DNA of 35,261 nucleotides from Spirochaetales bacterium (GTDB lineage: Bacteria > Spirochaetota > Spirochaetia > DSM-2461), in NCBI GenBank assembly GCA_028532905.1, contig JAQQAM010000029.1, forward strand, positions 1-35,261, read 5' to 3'. Position numbers and translations under genes: made by a program. The notes beneath the pieces are model-generated. The model was not told where the DNA came from and did not search any database. It saw only the letters and a list, made by a program, of their open reading frames with translations. Positions 33,697 to 35,261 of the stretch are shown here, piece after piece (the first letter of the stretch is position 1; each line of letters starts with the position of its first letter).

Positions 33697-34965
33697 ATGA
33701 TACCGTCCATAAATCCCCTCGTTTTAAATTTGAAGGAATCAGCCACCCTGCTGATCAATAATACGGTCAAAGAGATGCGTGCCCAGGGACGGGATGTGGC
33801 CCATTTCGGCTTCGGCCAGGCGGCCTTTCCTGTACCCGAGCTGCTGGTAAACGCCCTCAGAGACAATGCCGGAGAAAACAGTTACCTCCCCACACAGGGA
33901 CTCCTTCCCCTGCGGGAAGCCTTCTGTGAGTATATGAGGTCAGAGTTCGGCCTGAATTACACTCCGGGGGATGTGTTTGTGGGACCCGGTAGTAAGGAGC
34001 TTATTTTCCAGATTTCCTATATGGTGGAGGGGGTTCTACTGGCACCGGCGCCCAGCTGGGTGAGTTACGGCCCCCAGGCAACCCTGCGGGGGAAGAAACT
34101 GATTCCCATCGAAACACAGCGGGAAAACAGCTATAAACTGACAGCCCGTGAACTGGATCAGTGCTGTCATTCTCTGGCTCAGGAACAGAAACTGCTGATT
34201 CTGAATAATCCCGGTAATCCTACCGGATCTGTCTATTCGGCAGATGAACTCCGGGAAATTGCCGATATCTGCCGGGCCTACAATGTGCTGGTCATCTCCG
34301 ATGAGATTTATGCCAAGATTGATTTTACCGGCAGACCCCATGCCAGCATTTCCACCTACTACCCTGAGGGAACCATCGTTTCAACAGGTCTGTCCAAATC
34401 ATTTGCCGCCGGCGGATACCGTGTGGGAATGATGGTGATTCCCGAAACTCTGGGAGTCCTCAAGGATGCCCTCAAGTCTGTTATCAGCGAGACCTTCAGT
34501 GCCGTCAGCGCTCCCATGCAGTATGCTGCTCTTGCCGCTTACAGCCGTTTTGATGAACTGAAGGATGAGATCAATCTGAATACGGAAATTTACAAATCCG
34601 CCAGCCGGTATTTATGGTCCCGTTTTCTGGAGATGGATCTGAACTGTCCCAAACCCCAGGGCGCTTTTTATCTGTTTCCCGATTTTGAGAATTTCCGCCC
34701 CCAGCTCCGGAAGAAAGGGATACTCACAGGGATACAGCTGTCTCATTCCGTTCTGGAAGAAAAAGGGGTGGGGTTTCTGCCGGGATCTGATTTCTACTTT
34801 CCTGCCACAAACCTGGGAATCCGTGTGTGTTCCGTGGATTTCAATGGAAAAGCCGTCAGGGATAAATGGCCCGGCGGTAAACTGACGGATACTCAGATTC
34901 ATGAGCTTTTCCCCAATCTGGTTATGGGTTGTGACAGAATGGAAGCTTATCTGAGAGATCTTTGA
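33697..34965 (+). CDS. Class I/II pyridoxal-phosphate aminotransferase
   Basis: Cytosolic fold-type I aminotransferase of 422 residues. The cofactor lysine is K234 in GLSKSFAAGGYRVG, with Arg further along the same motif contacting the phosphate. Other family landmarks are FGFGQAAFPVPELL near the N-terminus, YLPTQGLLPLREAF, LNNPGNPTGSVYS with the conserved Asn, and VISDEIYAKI with the Asp that pairs with the pyridine nitrogen. It resembles aspartate/alanine-type enzymes, but the amino donor is not predictable. The start follows GGAG. It is divergent from the efflux operon with a 150-base AT-rich gap. Confidence 0.94.
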   Translation: MIPSINPLVLNLKESATLLINNTVKEMRAQGRDVAHFGFGQAAFPVPELLVNALRDNAGENSYLPTQGLLPLREAFCEYMRSEFGLNYTPGDVFVGPGSKELIFQISYMVEGVLLAPAPSWVSYGPQATLRGKKLIPIETQRENSYKLTARELDQCCHSLAQEQKLLILNNPGNPTGSVYSADELREIADICRAYNVLVISDEIYAKIDFTGRPHASISTYYPEGTIVSTGLSKSFAAGGYRVGMMVIPETLGVLKDALKSVISETFSAVSAPMQYAALAAYSRFDELKDEINLNTEIYKSASRYLWSRFLEMDLNCPKPQGAFYLFPDFENFRPQLRKKGILTGIQLSHSVLEEKGVGFLPGSDFYFPATNLGIRVCSVDFNGKAVRDKWPGGKLTDTQIHELFPNLVMGCDRMEAYLRDL

Positions 34966-34996
34966 TCCCCCTGATGAATTAAGCCCGGTTTTACTG

Positions 34997-35033
34997 GCGG
35001 ACTTCCGGAATTGAAATATTTTCGGGAGTCTGC
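34997..35033 (+). terminator. Possible weak terminator after the aminotransferase gene
   Basis: GCGGACTTCCG (34997-35007) can pair with CGGGAGTCTGC (35023-35033) over 11 positions including two G-U pairs, with a 15-base loop. It is followed by AATTTTAT, a poor T-run. It lies about 30 bases after the stop. Confidence 0.45.
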
Positions 35034-35104
35034 AATTTTATACAATACCCGTTTCTCCTTTTTCTGTTTAATGAGACTATAGTAAACACAAACCGGGGGA
35101 GAAC

Positions 35105-35261
35105 ATGACAAGTAAAACATCCGCACAACAGGTCAACGCCCTTATTGCCCTGACAGCGTCATCACTATTATGGGGGGGCTCTTTCAGTGCGGCCAGACGG
35201 CTTTTGCAGGATCTGAATCCAATGACCCTTATGTGGATCAGGATGATTCTGGCTTCCATGG
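35105..35261 (+). CDS. EamA/DMT-superfamily permease (5' part; cut by right edge)
   Basis: Only the first 52 residues are inside the window. After a short polar start they read ALIALTASSLLWGGSFSAAR, then MTLMWIRMILAS. This is the first membrane helix of an EamA domain (LLWG-S-F pattern) and the start of the second with its Arg. The ATG has GGGGGAG four bases upstream. It follows the aminotransferase gene after 139 bases; a TATAGT at 35078-35083 could be its -10 box, but no -35 is evident. Confidence 0.85.
   Translation, partial: MTSKTSAQQVNALIALTASSLLWGGSFSAARRLLQDLNPMTLMWIRMILASM

Noticed and set aside
1-35261. tRNA, rRNA, CRISPR or mobile elements
   Set aside because: I looked for cloverleaf-like repeats, spaced direct repeats, transposase-like proteins and terminal inverted repeats and found none I could support.

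Overview
The window reads as chromosomal DNA of a diderm bacterium, most likely a free-living spirochaete. The support is indirect: signal peptides with relaxed lipoboxes, outer-membrane-type proteins, a FapA/DUF342 protein, TAXI-type TRAP transport and dense cyclic-di-GMP signalling. No rRNA, tRNA, CRISPR array, transposase or integrase was seen, so the taxonomic guess is an inference.

Layout. Positions 1-3971 (minus) are a housekeeping run: release factor 1 (prfA), its methyltransferase (prmC) and a bifunctional (p)ppGpp synthetase/hydrolase cut by the left edge. Positions 4014-15963 form the most interesting block, a Pel-type exopolysaccharide locus. On the minus strand pelD, pelE, pelF and pelG overlap or nearly touch. 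They are followed by an acidic lipoprotein, a secreted nitrilase-superfamily enzyme and a diguanylate cyclase with intact active and inhibitory sites. Divergently, from a 48-base shared promoter region, runs a 1245-residue exporter with a signal peptide, a carbohydrate-binding-like beta-sandwich, TPRs and an outer-membrane beta-barrel, analogous to PelB. No PelA (hydrolase/deacetylase) or PelC was found. The exporter's extra N-terminal domain, the nitrilase and the lipoprotein could be lineage-specific replacements.

Positions 15978-20935 hold an HDOD protein, a Gfo/Idh/MocA oxidoreductase, a Dabb-domain protein with a structured leader, a GAF-HD-GYP phosphodiesterase, a tRNA-dihydrouridine synthase and a DRTGG-domain protein. 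The Pel block and the HD-GYP gene together give synthesis, a presumed receptor and degradation of c-di-GMP within about 15 kb.

Positions 20936-24624 are a regulatory intergenic region with perfect inverted repeats and a TAXI TRAP transporter (binding protein, then fused DctQM permease), closed by a strong bidirectional terminator. After this come a FapA protein apparently made from a leaderless mRNA, and convergent to it a TrmJ-like RNA methyltransferase with an EamA permease. A complete tripartite efflux operon (TolC-like, adaptor, RND pump) follows with its own promoter and terminator. The window ends with a class I aminotransferase and the start of a second EamA permease cut by the right edge.

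Most downstream starts are set by Shine-Dalgarno sites. Two genes (pelD and fapA) have a good -10 box so close to the ATG that little or no leader is possible.
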